DNA from: Lachnospiraceae bacterium
GTDB taxonomy: Bacteria; Bacillota; Clostridia; Lachnospirales; Lachnospiraceae
Assembly: GCA_009911185.1 (NCBI GenBank)
Contig: QXWW01000003.1
Location: 144,808 to 208,807, forward strand
DNA length: 64,000 nt
Direction: 5' to 3'
Position 1 is the stretch's first letter; each line of letters begins with the position of its first letter. Positions 18,647 through 27,273 of this stretch are shown here, one piece after another. The notes below the pieces were generated by a model that was not told the DNA's origin, made no database searches, and saw only the letters and a list, made by a program, of their open reading frames with translations. The translations under genes were made by a program, and so were the position numbers.

Positions 18647-19435
18647 ATGAGTGTTCAGTTGTTAGACAAGACAAGAAAAATCAATAAATTACTGCATAAT
18701 AATAATTCCTCAAAAGTAATCTTTAATGATATATGTGAAGTCTTGACTGAAATTTTAGACTCCAATATCCTGGTTATCAGTAAAAAAGGCAAAGTATTGG
18801 GAACCAGCAGGTGCGGGAAGACGGACGAGATACAGGAATTGATTGCAGATGATGTCGGCGGGTTCATTGATGCTATATTAAATGAGCGTTTGCTGGGGAT
18901 TTTATCTACCAAAGAGAACGTTAATTTGGAAACGCTGGGATTTGGTTCTCAGGAAGTGCGGAAGTATCAGGCGATTATCACTCCCATAGACATAGCTGGA
19001 GAGCGGCTGGGCACATTGTTTGTGTATCGCTTGGAGAAGCCGTACGATATTGACGATATTATTCTAAGCGAATATGGAACTACAGTGGTGGGACTTGAAA
19101 TGATGCGTTCTGTAAATGAAGAAAGTGCAGAGGAGAATCGGAAGGTACAGATTGTGAAATCGGCCATCAGCACCCTGTCTTTTTCAGAATTAGAGGCTAT
19201 CACGCATATTTTTGATGAAATGGATGGTAAGGAAGGCATACTGGTGGCGAGTAAGATTGCAGACCGGGTGGGAATTACCAGAAGTGTTATCGTAAATGCG
19301 CTTCGGAAGTTTGAGAGCGCAGGCGTTATTGAATCCAGGTCTTCCGGAATGAAGGGGACTTATATCAAAGTGCTGAATGACGTAGTGTTTGAAGAGCTGG
19401 ATAAGGTAAAAAAACAGAATATGAAAGACAGCTAA
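18647..19435 (+). CDS. codY: GTP/branched-chain amino acid sensing repressor CodY
   Basis: 262-residue regulator. It has an N-terminal GAF domain (SVQLLDKTRKINKLL... VIITPIDIAGERLGTL) and a C-terminal winged helix with SKIADRVGITRSVIVNALRKFE and ESRSSGMKGTYIKVLN. It represses amino-acid, nutrient and often motility genes when GTP and isoleucine are plentiful. The start follows AGGAGG. In Firmicutes codY commonly sits just before flgB, as here, so it may influence the flagellar cluster. Confidence 0.97.
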   Translation: MSVQLLDKTRKINKLLHNNNSSKVIFNDICEVLTEILDSNILVISKKGKVLGTSRCGKTDEIQELIADDVGGFIDAILNERLLGILSTKENVNLETLGFGSQEVRKYQAIITPIDIAGERLGTLFVYRLEKPYDIDDIILSEYGTTVVGLEMMRSVNEESAEENRKVQIVKSAISTLSFSELEAITHIFDEMDGKEGILVASKIADRVGITRSVIVNALRKFESAGVIESRSSGMKGTYIKVLNDVVFEELDKVKKQNMKDS

Positions 19436-19455
19436 ACGGATTTAGCGGTGAGAAG

Positions 19456-19492
19456 AAAAGGAATTTGCAGGGGGGCTACAGATTCCTTTTTT
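19456..19492 (+). terminator. Terminator after codY
   Basis: AAAAGGAAT (19456-19464) pairs with ATTCCTTTT (19482-19490), followed by further T. It separates codY from the flagellar genes. The rest of the 329-base gap (19493-19764) is AT-rich; an open frame at 19556 has no ribosome site and is not called. A possible promoter for flgB is TTGCAT with TAATCT around 19675-19705, which is weak. Confidence 0.75.
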
Positions 19493-19764
19493 ATGTTTCC
19501 CAATCATAATTCTGGAAGAATGTCCATATAATGTGAAAAACGAAGTGGATCATCTATGTATAAAATATATCATGAGTTTTTCAGGATAGGAAGGAAATTC
19601 CCAGTAATTAGTACTTGTTTCGACGAAAAAGCACAAGATACAGTAAATTTTGATGAAAAAATACAAAAAAACACTTGCATTACAGAGTCTCTTGCGATAA
19701 TCTATAATAAGATAGCTTTGTATAGATTTTGTGAAGAATACAAAAGATGGAAGGAGCAGTACAT

Positions 19765-20154
19765 ATGTTAAGCAGTGGAATCTATGATTATATTGATGTA
19801 TGGAACAAAGCAGCAGATGCAGCATGGTTGCGGGACACTGCGATTGTCAACAATATTACCAATGGAGACACGCCAGGATACAAGCGGCAGGATGTAGATT
19901 TTGAAGGAGTGCTCAAGCGGGAGCTGGGCAGATCGAAGTATGTGTCACTGGATGAAAAGGTGCAAAATTTACATATGAATCATTTAAACGCGTCTATTTA
20001 TACGGATTCTGCAAGTTATTCTTACCGTTTGGATGGAAATAATGTAGATCCGGAGCAGGAACAGGCGGAACTGGTATCAAACAGGATTAAATACAATGGT
20101 TTAATTGACAGTATGTCTAAAGAATTTGCCAGGATTAAGAGTGTGATTAAGTAG
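19765..20154 (+). CDS. flgB: Flagellar basal-body rod protein FlgB
   Basis: 129-residue proximal rod subunit, first gene of the fla/che cluster. It has the axial-protein motif DTAIVNNITNGDTPGYKRQDVDF and a C-terminal helix LVSNRIKYNGLIDSMSKEF. ATG 19765 is preferred over the in-frame ATG at 19747 because GGAAGGAG lies 8 bases before it. It joins FlgC and FliE to build the rod. Confidence 0.95.
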   Translation: MLSSGIYDYIDVWNKAADAAWLRDTAIVNNITNGDTPGYKRQDVDFEGVLKRELGRSKYVSLDEKVQNLHMNHLNASIYTDSASYSYRLDGNNVDPEQEQAELVSNRIKYNGLIDSMSKEFARIKSVIK

Positions 20155-20216
20155 CGTGTCTGTTTTTTAGGGATAAATGCGCAAAATGTTTAAAGCAGGA
20201 ATTTGGAGGAAAATAT

Positions 20217-20660
20217 ATGTCGTTATTTCAATCGTTTAACATCAGTACATCCGGTATGACTGCACAGCGGTTCAGAATGGATGTGATATCTGAGAATGTT
20301 GCAAATGTAACCACCACCAGAACGGAAGATGGAACGCCTTATACCCGAAAAATTGTGACTTTTCGGGAGAAACAGGTCACGCCGTTCAGCCGCGTTCTGA
20401 GCAATACCAGAGAAGCTTATCTTGGAAACGGCGTGAAGGTCAGCAAAGTGTCGGAGGATACCGAGAGTGATTATATCATGAAGTATGATCCTTCCCATCC
20501 TGATGCGGATGAAAATGGTTATGTGTCTTATCCTAATGTGAATATTATAACAGAGATGACAAATATGATTGATGCCAGCCGTTCTTACGAAGCAAATATT
20601 ACAGCCTTTGAGACCAGTAAGGCGATTGCTTTAAAGGGACTGGAACTGGGCAAAGGATAA
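20217..20660 (+). CDS. flgC: Flagellar basal-body rod protein FlgC
   Basis: 147-residue rod protein. It has the N-terminal axial signature (MTAQRFRMDVISENVANVTTT) and the C-terminal helix NIITEMTNMIDASRSYEANITAF, which form the coiled coil of flagellar axial proteins. GGAGGA lies before the ATG. Order flgB-flgC-fliE-fliF is the usual Firmicute layout. Confidence 0.96.
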   Translation: MSLFQSFNISTSGMTAQRFRMDVISENVANVTTTRTEDGTPYTRKIVTFREKQVTPFSRVLSNTREAYLGNGVKVSKVSEDTESDYIMKYDPSHPDADENGYVSYPNVNIITEMTNMIDASRSYEANITAFETSKAIALKGLELGKG

Positions 20661-20676
20661 CAGGGAGGCAGTTTAA

Positions 20677-20988
20677 ATGGATATTTCAGCATTACATAAC
20701 ATTGCGGCGGATTATGTTAAAAATGCGGCTGAGGCCGCTAAGCAGGCTGCTGGACAGGACAAGGAATTTGCAGGAGTTCTGCAGTCGGCCATGGATATGA
20801 TTAATGAAGCGAATGATTTGCAGAATCAATCAGAGGAAGCTACCATGCGCTTTGCTCTTGGGTATGCCACCAATACGCATGAACTGAAAGCAATTCAGGA
20901 GAAGGCGGATATCGCTTTGAATTATACGGTTGCTGTCAGGGATAAGATGATGGAGGCGTACAAAGAAATTATGAACATGCAGATTTAA
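20677..20988 (+). CDS. fliE: Flagellar hook-basal body protein FliE
   Basis: 103-residue small protein linking the MS ring to the rod. The C-terminal half (ATMRFALGYATNTHELKAIQEKADIAL and VRDKMMEAYKEIMNMQI) matches FliE. GGGAGG precedes the ATG. It is 16 bases after flgC. Confidence 0.94.
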   Translation: MDISALHNIAADYVKNAAEAAKQAAGQDKEFAGVLQSAMDMINEANDLQNQSEEATMRFALGYATNTHELKAIQEKADIALNYTVAVRDKMMEAYKEIMNMQI

Positions 20989-21020
20989 TACGTAGAGCAG
21001 GAGAATAGTAGGAGAGTCAC

Positions 21021-22628
21021 ATGCAGGAGAGAATAAAAAACATTCCCAGACAAAGTTTGGAATGGTGGAATAAATTTTCGGTAAAACAGAAGACGGTGAT
21101 TGCGAGTATTACATTGGCAGTCATCGTTGCGCTGGTGATTGTTGTTCGGATTTTGACAACGCCTACAATGGTGTCGATCCGCAGTTGTGAAGATACCAAA
21201 GAGGCGGCGCAGGTTAAGGAGCTGCTGGAAGGAAGCGGCATTACCTATGAAGTGTCTAACGATGGACTGAATTTTTCCGTAAAAGCAGAGGATGAGGCTA
21301 ATGCGGCTATTCTCTTAGGGGAAAATGGAATCCCGGCTTCCAGATATGAACTGAGTAATGTATTTGATGGAGGATTTAGTAACACAGAGGCAGATAAATC
21401 GAAGAAGTACCAGCTTTATCTTCAGGAAGAACTGGCGGCACATTTGGAAAAACTGGATAATGTGGAAAGCGCGAGTGTGAAATTGAGCATGCCTGTAGAC
21501 GATGGAACGGTACTCGCTCTGGAAAATGATACATATGCGGCGGTAACGTTATCGCTTTCAGAAGATATGGATGAAGAGAAGGCAGGCGGGTTGGCAAGGT
21601 GGATTGCCACAGCGGTCGGAAATGATAACATGGACGATATTTCCATTATGGATAGCGCCGGGAATGTCCTGTTTGCAGGAGGAGATTCCGCTACCTCCGT
21701 AGGAGCGGCAAGCAGCCAGCTTTCTTATAAAACCAAGGCGGAAAATATGGTGAAGAGCCAGGTTAAGGATGTGATCCTGGGAACAGGAGTATATGACAGT
21801 GCTTCGGTTGGATTAAACCTTGATGTCAGCTTTGACGAAAGAGAAGAAGTGGACAACAATTATTATACGGAAGACGGAGCAGAACATGGACCGGTAGCGA
21901 GTGAGCGTATTTTTGAAGAGGAGAGCAACGGTGCAGATGGCGGTGTTCCTGGAACTGATACGAACAATGCAGATGATACCATGTATACTTTGCCGGACGG
22001 CACCATCAGCAGCCAGACTGTTTCGGATACGGACAGACAGTATAATACCAGCAATAAAGTTACTACCACAAAAGGAGGAATCGGAGATGTAAATTATGAT
22101 AATTCTTCTATTACGGTGGTGGCGAACCAATATCGGAATTATAGTGAAAGTGCTCTTCGTTCCAGCGGACAGTTAGATGATATGACTTTTGACGAATTTG
22201 TGGCTGAAAATCGTGAGAAAGTGAAACTGGACGTAGACCCGGATTTTATACAGATGGTTTCAAAAGCAACTGGATTTTCCGAAGATAATATTGTGATTGT
22301 AGCATATGAGGTACCATTTTTTGAATATGCAGATAGTGGAAGTCGTGACTTCTTTGATTACCTTCCTATTATTATTGCTGTTCTCATTATGTTGATGCTT
22401 GGATATGTAGTGTTCCGCAGTACCAGAAGAGAACAGGTGGCAGAGCCGGAACCGGAGCTTTCTGTGGAGTCTCTGCTTGCTTCTACCAAAGAGGCTCAGG
22501 AGAATCTGGAAGATATTGGATTTTCTGAGAAATCTGAAACACGTGTTTTAATTGAAAAGTTTGTTGATGAGAATCCCGAAGCAGTGGCGTCGCTGCTAAG
22601 AAACTGGTTGAATGAGGAGTGGGAGTGA
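21021..22628 (+). CDS. fliF: Flagellar MS-ring protein FliF
   Basis: 535-residue membrane protein that forms the MS ring. TM1 is at about residues 25-47. Ring-building domains RBM1/2 follow (GITYEVSNDGLNFSV, GFSNTEADKSKKYQLYLQEELA). A second TM lies at about 450-475 (FFDYLPIIIAVLIMLMLGYVVF). The C-terminal FliG-binding tail ends in ENPEAVASLLRNWLNEE. The fliG start follows the stop directly, consistent with coupling. Confidence 0.96.
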   Translation: MQERIKNIPRQSLEWWNKFSVKQKTVIASITLAVIVALVIVVRILTTPTMVSIRSCEDTKEAAQVKELLEGSGITYEVSNDGLNFSVKAEDEANAAILLGENGIPASRYELSNVFDGGFSNTEADKSKKYQLYLQEELAAHLEKLDNVESASVKLSMPVDDGTVLALENDTYAAVTLSLSEDMDEEKAGGLARWIATAVGNDNMDDISIMDSAGNVLFAGGDSATSVGAASSQLSYKTKAENMVKSQVKDVILGTGVYDSASVGLNLDVSFDEREEVDNNYYTEDGAEHGPVASERIFEEESNGADGGVPGTDTNNADDTMYTLPDGTISSQTVSDTDRQYNTSNKVTTTKGGIGDVNYDNSSITVVANQYRNYSESALRSSGQLDDMTFDEFVAENREKVKLDVDPDFIQMVSKATGFSEDNIVIVAYEVPFFEYADSGSRDFFDYLPIIIAVLIMLMLGYVVFRSTRREQVAEPEPELSVESLLASTKEAQENLEDIGFSEKSETRVLIEKFVDENPEAVASLLRNWLNEEWE

Positions 22629-22629
22629 T

Positions 22630-23640
22630 ATGGCAAGTTCAGAAGAATATACAGGAGTCCAAAAGGCGGCAATTTTATTGATTGCATTAGGACCGGAAAA
22701 ATCCGCCTCTATTTTTAAACACTTAAAAGAAGAAGAAATTGAAGAACTTACTCTGGAAATTGCCAATACCAGAAGTATTTCCCCTCAGGTAAAAGAAGAC
22801 GTTCTGAATGAATTTTATCAGGTTTGTCTGGCGCAGCAGTATATTGCAGAGGGCGGTATTGGTTATGCCAAAGAGCTGTTGGAGAAGGCTTTGGGCGAAG
22901 AAAAGGCTCAGGGAGTTATTTCCAAACTTACGGCATCTCTCCAGGTGCGTCCTTTCGAGTTTGTGCGTAAGACAGATCCTTCTCAATTGCTGAATTTTAT
23001 TCAGGATGAGCATCCTCAGACAATTGCTATGATTTTATCTTATCTGTCGGCGGGGCAGGCGTCGGTGATAATCAGTTCATTAATTCCGGAGAAACAGGCA
23101 GACGTAGCAAAGCGTATTGCTATGATGGACAGGACTTCACCGGATGTAATAAAGGAAGTGGAACGAGTATTGGAACGCAAGCTTTCCTCTTTGGTTAATC
23201 AGGATTACACTATTGTGGGCGGTGTAGATGCCGTTGTAAATATCTTAAATACAGTAGACCGCGCTACAGAAAAACATATTATGGAATCTCTTGAGATTGA
23301 AGAACCTGAATTGGCAGATGAAATCCGTAAGAAGATGTTCGTATTCGAGGATATCCTTCTGTTGGATGACCGTGCAATTCAGCGTGTACTTAGAGATGTA
23401 GACAATAATGATTTGGGTGTGGCGTTGAAAGCAGCAAATGAGGACGTGCAAAATGTTATTTTCAAGAACATGTCCAAGCGTCTTGCTACGATGATTAAGG
23501 AAGATATGGAATATATGGGTCCGGTTCGTATGAAAGATGTAGAAGAAGCTCAGCAGAAGATTGTTGGTATTATACGTAAGCTGGAAGATTCCGCAGAAAT
23601 CGTAATTTCCAGAGGCGGAGGTGACGAGATCGTTGTCTAA
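22630..23640 (+). CDS. fliG: Flagellar motor switch protein FliG
   Basis: 336-residue rotor protein that binds FliF, FliM and the MotA stator. It shows KAAILLIALGPEKSASIFKHL at the N-terminus, the middle EHPQTIAMILSYL motif, and a C-terminal torque domain with the charged helix MFVFEDILLLDDRAIQRVLRDVD. ATG 22630 (after GGGAG) is chosen; an upstream in-frame ATG at 22612 lies inside fliF. Confidence 0.97.
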   Translation: MASSEEYTGVQKAAILLIALGPEKSASIFKHLKEEEIEELTLEIANTRSISPQVKEDVLNEFYQVCLAQQYIAEGGIGYAKELLEKALGEEKAQGVISKLTASLQVRPFEFVRKTDPSQLLNFIQDEHPQTIAMILSYLSAGQASVIISSLIPEKQADVAKRIAMMDRTSPDVIKEVERVLERKLSSLVNQDYTIVGGVDAVVNILNTVDRATEKHIMESLEIEEPELADEIRKKMFVFEDILLLDDRAIQRVLRDVDNNDLGVALKAANEDVQNVIFKNMSKRLATMIKEDMEYMGPVRMKDVEEAQQKIVGIIRKLEDSAEIVISRGGGDEIVV

Positions 23641-24448
23641 TTTGTATAAGCAAAGATATGTGGTTTCCAATGGACAGAGCGCCAGGGTAATTAACTCTAA
23701 TATTAAAGTTGCGGAGCGGATGCAGGAACTGGAGAAAATGATCCAAAGACAGAACCCTGACCAGCAAATGCAGGCGGATGGTTTTGTGGCGGGACTGCAG
23801 ATGGAAGTAGTAGATGCCGTTCCCAAGGAGCCGGAGATTTCACCCGAGGAGATTCGCAGGCTGGCACAGGAAGAGTCGGAAGCCATGCTTACTGATGCGG
23901 GAAATCAAGTGGAAGCTATGCTCGCTGATGCGAGAAACCAGGTGGAGGCAATCCGGGAACAGGCAAGACAGGAAGGCTTTGCAGTAGGGCAACAGGAAGG
24001 AAATTCCAGGGCACAGGAAAGACTGGATGAACTGAGCAGAGAATTGGAAGAAGAGCGCCGGAGACTGGAGGAGGATTATCAGCAGAAGCTACAGGAACTG
24101 GAACCATACTTAGTGGACGTCATTGCCGATGTTTTTGAAAAGGTGTTCCATGTGCAGTTTGATGATAAGAAGCAAATATTGCTTTATCTAATCCAGAAAG
24201 TGATTTTAAGTGCGGAGGGAACCAAGGAATTTCAGATTAGAGTCAGTCTGAAGGATTATGGATATGTGGAAGAACATAAGGATATGATCAGGGAGCAGGT
24301 GGGAGCGTCCGTACGTATAGAAATTATGGCGGATGCATCCTTACAGGAGCGTCAGTGTATGATAGAGACTGATTCCGGGATCTTTGACTGTGGGACAGAT
24401 GTTCAATTAGAAAATTTATTGAAGGCATTGAAGTCATTAAGTTTGTGA
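23633..24448 (+). CDS. fliH: Flagellar assembly protein FliH
   Basis: About 271 residues. FliH is the negative regulator of FliI at the export apparatus. The centre is a long charged coiled coil with an internal repeat (two EAML-A-DA-NQVEA units around residues 85-105). The C-terminal domain (LYLIQKVILSAEGTKEFQIRVSLKDYGYV, then IEIMADASLQERQCMIETDSGIFDCG) matches the FliH/YscL family. The start is TTG 23633, 11 bases after GGAGG; a GTG at 23621 overlaps that site. The gene begins inside the 3' end of fliG. Confidence 0.88.
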   Translation: MSNLYKQRYVVSNGQSARVINSNIKVAERMQELEKMIQRQNPDQQMQADGFVAGLQMEVVDAVPKEPEISPEEIRRLAQEESEAMLTDAGNQVEAMLADARNQVEAIREQARQEGFAVGQQEGNSRAQERLDELSRELEEERRRLEEDYQQKLQELEPYLVDVIADVFEKVFHVQFDDKKQILLYLIQKVILSAEGTKEFQIRVSLKDYGYVEEHKDMIREQVGASVRIEIMADASLQERQCMIETDSGIFDCGTDVQLENLLKALKSLSL

Positions 24449-24458
24449 GGGAAATAGT

Positions 24459-25763
24459 GTGACCTATAATTTAGATAAATATGATCAATTAGCAGATAAG
24501 AATTATTATCAACATATGGGAAAAGTAGTTAAAATTGTAGGACTTACGATAGAATCTGTGGGACCCAATGCCAAACTGAGCGACCTATGCCGTATTATCA
24601 TTGATAAGAACAAGGATATTTCCATTATGGCAGAAGTAGTTGGATTTCGGGACAAGAGATTACTCCTTATGCCTTATGAGAGTGTGGAAGGGCTTGGCGT
24701 AGGATGTATCGTAGAAAATACGGGACATCCTTTGTCTGTTTGTGTAGGCAACGAAATGTTGGGACATACTCTCGATGGTATGGGACGTCCTACAGATGTG
24801 GAAGAATTGGTACTAAGGGAAGAATACCCTGTAGATGCGGCTCCTCCGGATCCTATGGCGAGGGAGATTATTGACGAAGTGCTTCCATTAGGGGTAAAAG
24901 CAGTAGATGGACTGATTACAGTGGGAAAAGGGCAGAGAATTGGGATTTTTGCTGGTTCAGGCGTGGGAAAGAGTACCCTCTTGGGTATGTTTGCCCGGAA
25001 TACCAGAGCTGACATTAATGTAATTGCTCTTATTGGTGAGCGAGGCAGAGAGGTAAGAGAATTTATTGAAAGGGATATGGGCGAAGAAGGTATGCGGCGT
25101 TCTGTCGTAGTAGTTGCGACGTCGGACCGGCCGGCGCTGCTTCGGCGAAATGCCGCCAAGACAGCGACAGCCATTGCGGAGTATTTTCGTGACCAGGGCA
25201 AAGATGTGCTGCTGATGATGGATTCTCTGACACGTTTTTCTATGGCGCAGCGTGAGATTGGGCTTGCTTCGGGAGAGCCTCCGGTAACCAGAGGATATCC
25301 GCCCAGCGTATATTCTGAAATGCCGAAGCTTCTGGAGCGGGCTGGTAATTCAGACAAAGGGTCGATTACAGGTTTATATACGGTTCTGGTAGATGGAGAT
25401 GATTTTAATGAGCCAATTACAGATACGGCAAGAAGTATTCTGGATGGTCATATTATGTTGGACCGCAAGCTGGCGCACAAGAATCATTATCCTGCAATTG
25501 ATGTCTTGCAGAGTATTTCCCGTGTTATGAGTTCTATTGCAGGGAAAGAACACAAGGAGGCGGCGGGAAAGCTGAAAAATGTGCTTGCCACTTATCAGGA
25601 AGCGGAGGATTTAATTAATATTGGAGCATATAAAAGCGGTTCTAATAAGAATATTGATTACGCCATTGAAAAGATTGAGGAAGTGAATGGATTTCTGTTA
25701 CAGGAAACGCATGATAAATTTTCTTTTGAAGAGATATTAGACATGATGGAACAGATTTTTTAA
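24459..25763 (+). CDS. fliI: Flagellum-specific ATPase FliI
   Basis: 434-residue type III export ATPase related to F1-beta. It has Walker A GIFAGSGVGKSTLLGM (about residue 163 on), IGERGREVREFIE, Walker B VLLMMDSLTRFSMAQREIGL and GEPPVTRGYPPSVY. It works with FliH and FliJ, encoded on either side. The start codon is GTG after GAGGG. Length is typical. Confidence 0.97.
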   Translation: MTYNLDKYDQLADKNYYQHMGKVVKIVGLTIESVGPNAKLSDLCRIIIDKNKDISIMAEVVGFRDKRLLLMPYESVEGLGVGCIVENTGHPLSVCVGNEMLGHTLDGMGRPTDVEELVLREEYPVDAAPPDPMAREIIDEVLPLGVKAVDGLITVGKGQRIGIFAGSGVGKSTLLGMFARNTRADINVIALIGERGREVREFIERDMGEEGMRRSVVVVATSDRPALLRRNAAKTATAIAEYFRDQGKDVLLMMDSLTRFSMAQREIGLASGEPPVTRGYPPSVYSEMPKLLERAGNSDKGSITGLYTVLVDGDDFNEPITDTARSILDGHIMLDRKLAHKNHYPAIDVLQSISRVMSSIAGKEHKEAAGKLKNVLATYQEAEDLINIGAYKSGSNKNIDYAIEKIEEVNGFLLQETHDKFSFEEILDMMEQIF

Positions 25764-25816
25764 GGAAGATTCTGTAAAATATATTTGAAATCTGCATATA
25801 TAGAATAGAGGTATTT

Positions 25817-26266
25817 ATGGCAAAGTTTACATATAAGATGCAGAACATCCTGGATATTAAATATAAGCTGGAAACTCAGGCCAAGACTTCTTTTTCTATC
25901 GCGGCGGCAAATCTCAGAAAAGAGGAAGAAAAGCTTGAAGGGTTAAGGCAGAGAAAAAAAGGTTATGAGAGTCGTGCGAGAGAGCTGATCGAAGATCGGC
26001 TGGATTTTCTGGAAATTAAGGCGAACCGCACAGCCATAGAAAACATGAAAGGACAGATTCGTAACCAGACGCTGGCAGTTCATGTGGCGGAACGGAACTT
26101 GGAAAGCGCCAGAAAATATTTGCAGGAAATCATGACGGAACGCAAGACCCATGAGATTTTGAAGGATAAAGCTTTTGAAGAATTTAAGAAAGAACTGGAA
26201 AAGGAAGAGAGCAAGGCTGTGGATGAGCTGGTAAGCTTTACTCACAATCATGCAATAGAAGGATAG
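25817..26266 (+). CDS. fliJ: Flagellar export chaperone-like protein FliJ
   Basis: 149-residue, almost entirely helical coiled-coil protein (YKMQNILDIKYKLETQAKTSFSIA...). FliJ sits in the FliI ring and helps export. Assignment rests on size, coiled-coil character and position directly after fliI. TAGAGG lies before the ATG. Confidence 0.9.
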   Translation: MAKFTYKMQNILDIKYKLETQAKTSFSIAAANLRKEEEKLEGLRQRKKGYESRARELIEDRLDFLEIKANRTAIENMKGQIRNQTLAVHVAERNLESARKYLQEIMTERKTHEILKDKAFEEFKKELEKEESKAVDELVSFTHNHAIEG

Positions 26267-26278
26267 GCGGTGAAAGAT

Positions 26279-27115
26279 ATGGCAGACCCTATGTTAGAAG
26301 AAGAAGCAGGGGCCTTAGACAAGAAGGCGCAGAAGAAAGCAGAGAAAGCCAGGAAGAAAGAAGAAAAAAATAAGAATAAACAGAATCAGGAGGAGTTGCC
26401 TGAGGAAGAAGAAAGCGGAAGTAAGCTGGCGGTTATTTTTGCAACCATTATTTTTATTATTATTTGGCTGGCAATCCTTGCATTGGTGATCAAGATGGAT
26501 ATTGGTGGATTTGGCTCAACAGTATTGCAGCCTATTTTAAAGGATGTTCCCTATATTAATAAAATTTTGCCGGAAAGTGCAAAAGAGGAGCCCACAGTGG
26601 ACGCCCAGTATCCTTATACAACTTTGAATGAAGCGATTGAACGTATTAAGGAGCTGGAAGTGGAATTATCCAATGCCCAGTCAAAATCCCAGGGAAGTTC
26701 AGATAATGTAGCGCAGCTTCAGGCGGAGGTTGAGCGGCTAAAGGAATTTGAAAACCAGCAGGCAGCGTTCGAACAGCAAAAAAATGAATTTTATAAAGAG
26801 GTTGTGTTTAATGAGAATGCACCCGATATATCAGAATATAAGGCATATTATGAGAGTATTGACCCGGCAAATGCAGAGGTATTGTATAAGCAGGTAATCC
26901 AGCAGCAACAGGGAGATGCGCAGATTCAGGATTATGTTAATACTTATGCGTCCATGAAGCCTAAACAGGCGGCAGCATTAATGGAGCAAATGACGGATGA
27001 TTTGAAATTGGTAGCAAAAATATTACAGAATATGGATACAGATGCAAGAGCCAAAATTTTAGATGCCATGGATTCACAGATTGCTGCCAGGCTGACCAAG
27101 ATTATGGAGCCATAA
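26279..27115 (+). CDS. MotE/YlxF-like flagellar membrane protein
   Basis: 278 residues. A very charged cytoplasmic head (Lys/Glu repeats, residues 1-45) is followed by one TM segment (about 50-73), a coiled coil, and a C-terminal MgtE-N-like domain ending in MEQMTDDLKLVAKILQNMDTDARAKILDAM. This matches MotE/YlxF proteins found between fliJ and fliK. Its role is uncertain; in some bacteria the family stabilises the stator. ATG 26279 is chosen over GTG 26270 because AGGCGGTG then sits 6 bases upstream. Confidence 0.85.
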   Translation: MADPMLEEEAGALDKKAQKKAEKARKKEEKNKNKQNQEELPEEEESGSKLAVIFATIIFIIIWLAILALVIKMDIGGFGSTVLQPILKDVPYINKILPESAKEEPTVDAQYPYTTLNEAIERIKELEVELSNAQSKSQGSSDNVAQLQAEVERLKEFENQQAAFEQQKNEFYKEVVFNENAPDISEYKAYYESIDPANAEVLYKQVIQQQQGDAQIQDYVNTYASMKPKQAAALMEQMTDDLKLVAKILQNMDTDARAKILDAMDSQIAARLTKIMEP

Positions 27116-27173
27116 TTTTATAGACAGCAAATAGGAGTGAACGCAAGTCTTATGTTTGAAGTATTTATAACGG

Positions 27174-27201
27174 TTGTAAAATCTCTCAGGGATTTTATGA
27201 T
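27174..27201 (+). promoter_or_regulatory. Possible internal promoter before fliK
   Basis: TTGTAA (27174-27179) and TATGAT (27196-27201) are 16 bases apart in the 158-base gap between the motE-like gene and fliK. This is one of the larger gaps inside the cluster, so an internal start is plausible but unproven. Confidence 0.35.
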
Positions 27202-27273
27202 ATAGTCCAGCGCTTAAAAATAATTTAGGCATTTGGATAAATAAATATGGTAAAAAAGAAAGGAGGAAAAAGG

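Noticed and set aside
19556..19771. 71-codon open frame before flgB
   Set aside because: No ribosome site, overlaps the flgB start region, no recognisable features.
24674..25357. 227-codon open frame opposite fliI
   Set aside because: Antisense shadow of a strongly conserved gene; Ser/Thr/Pro-rich translation typical of such shadows.
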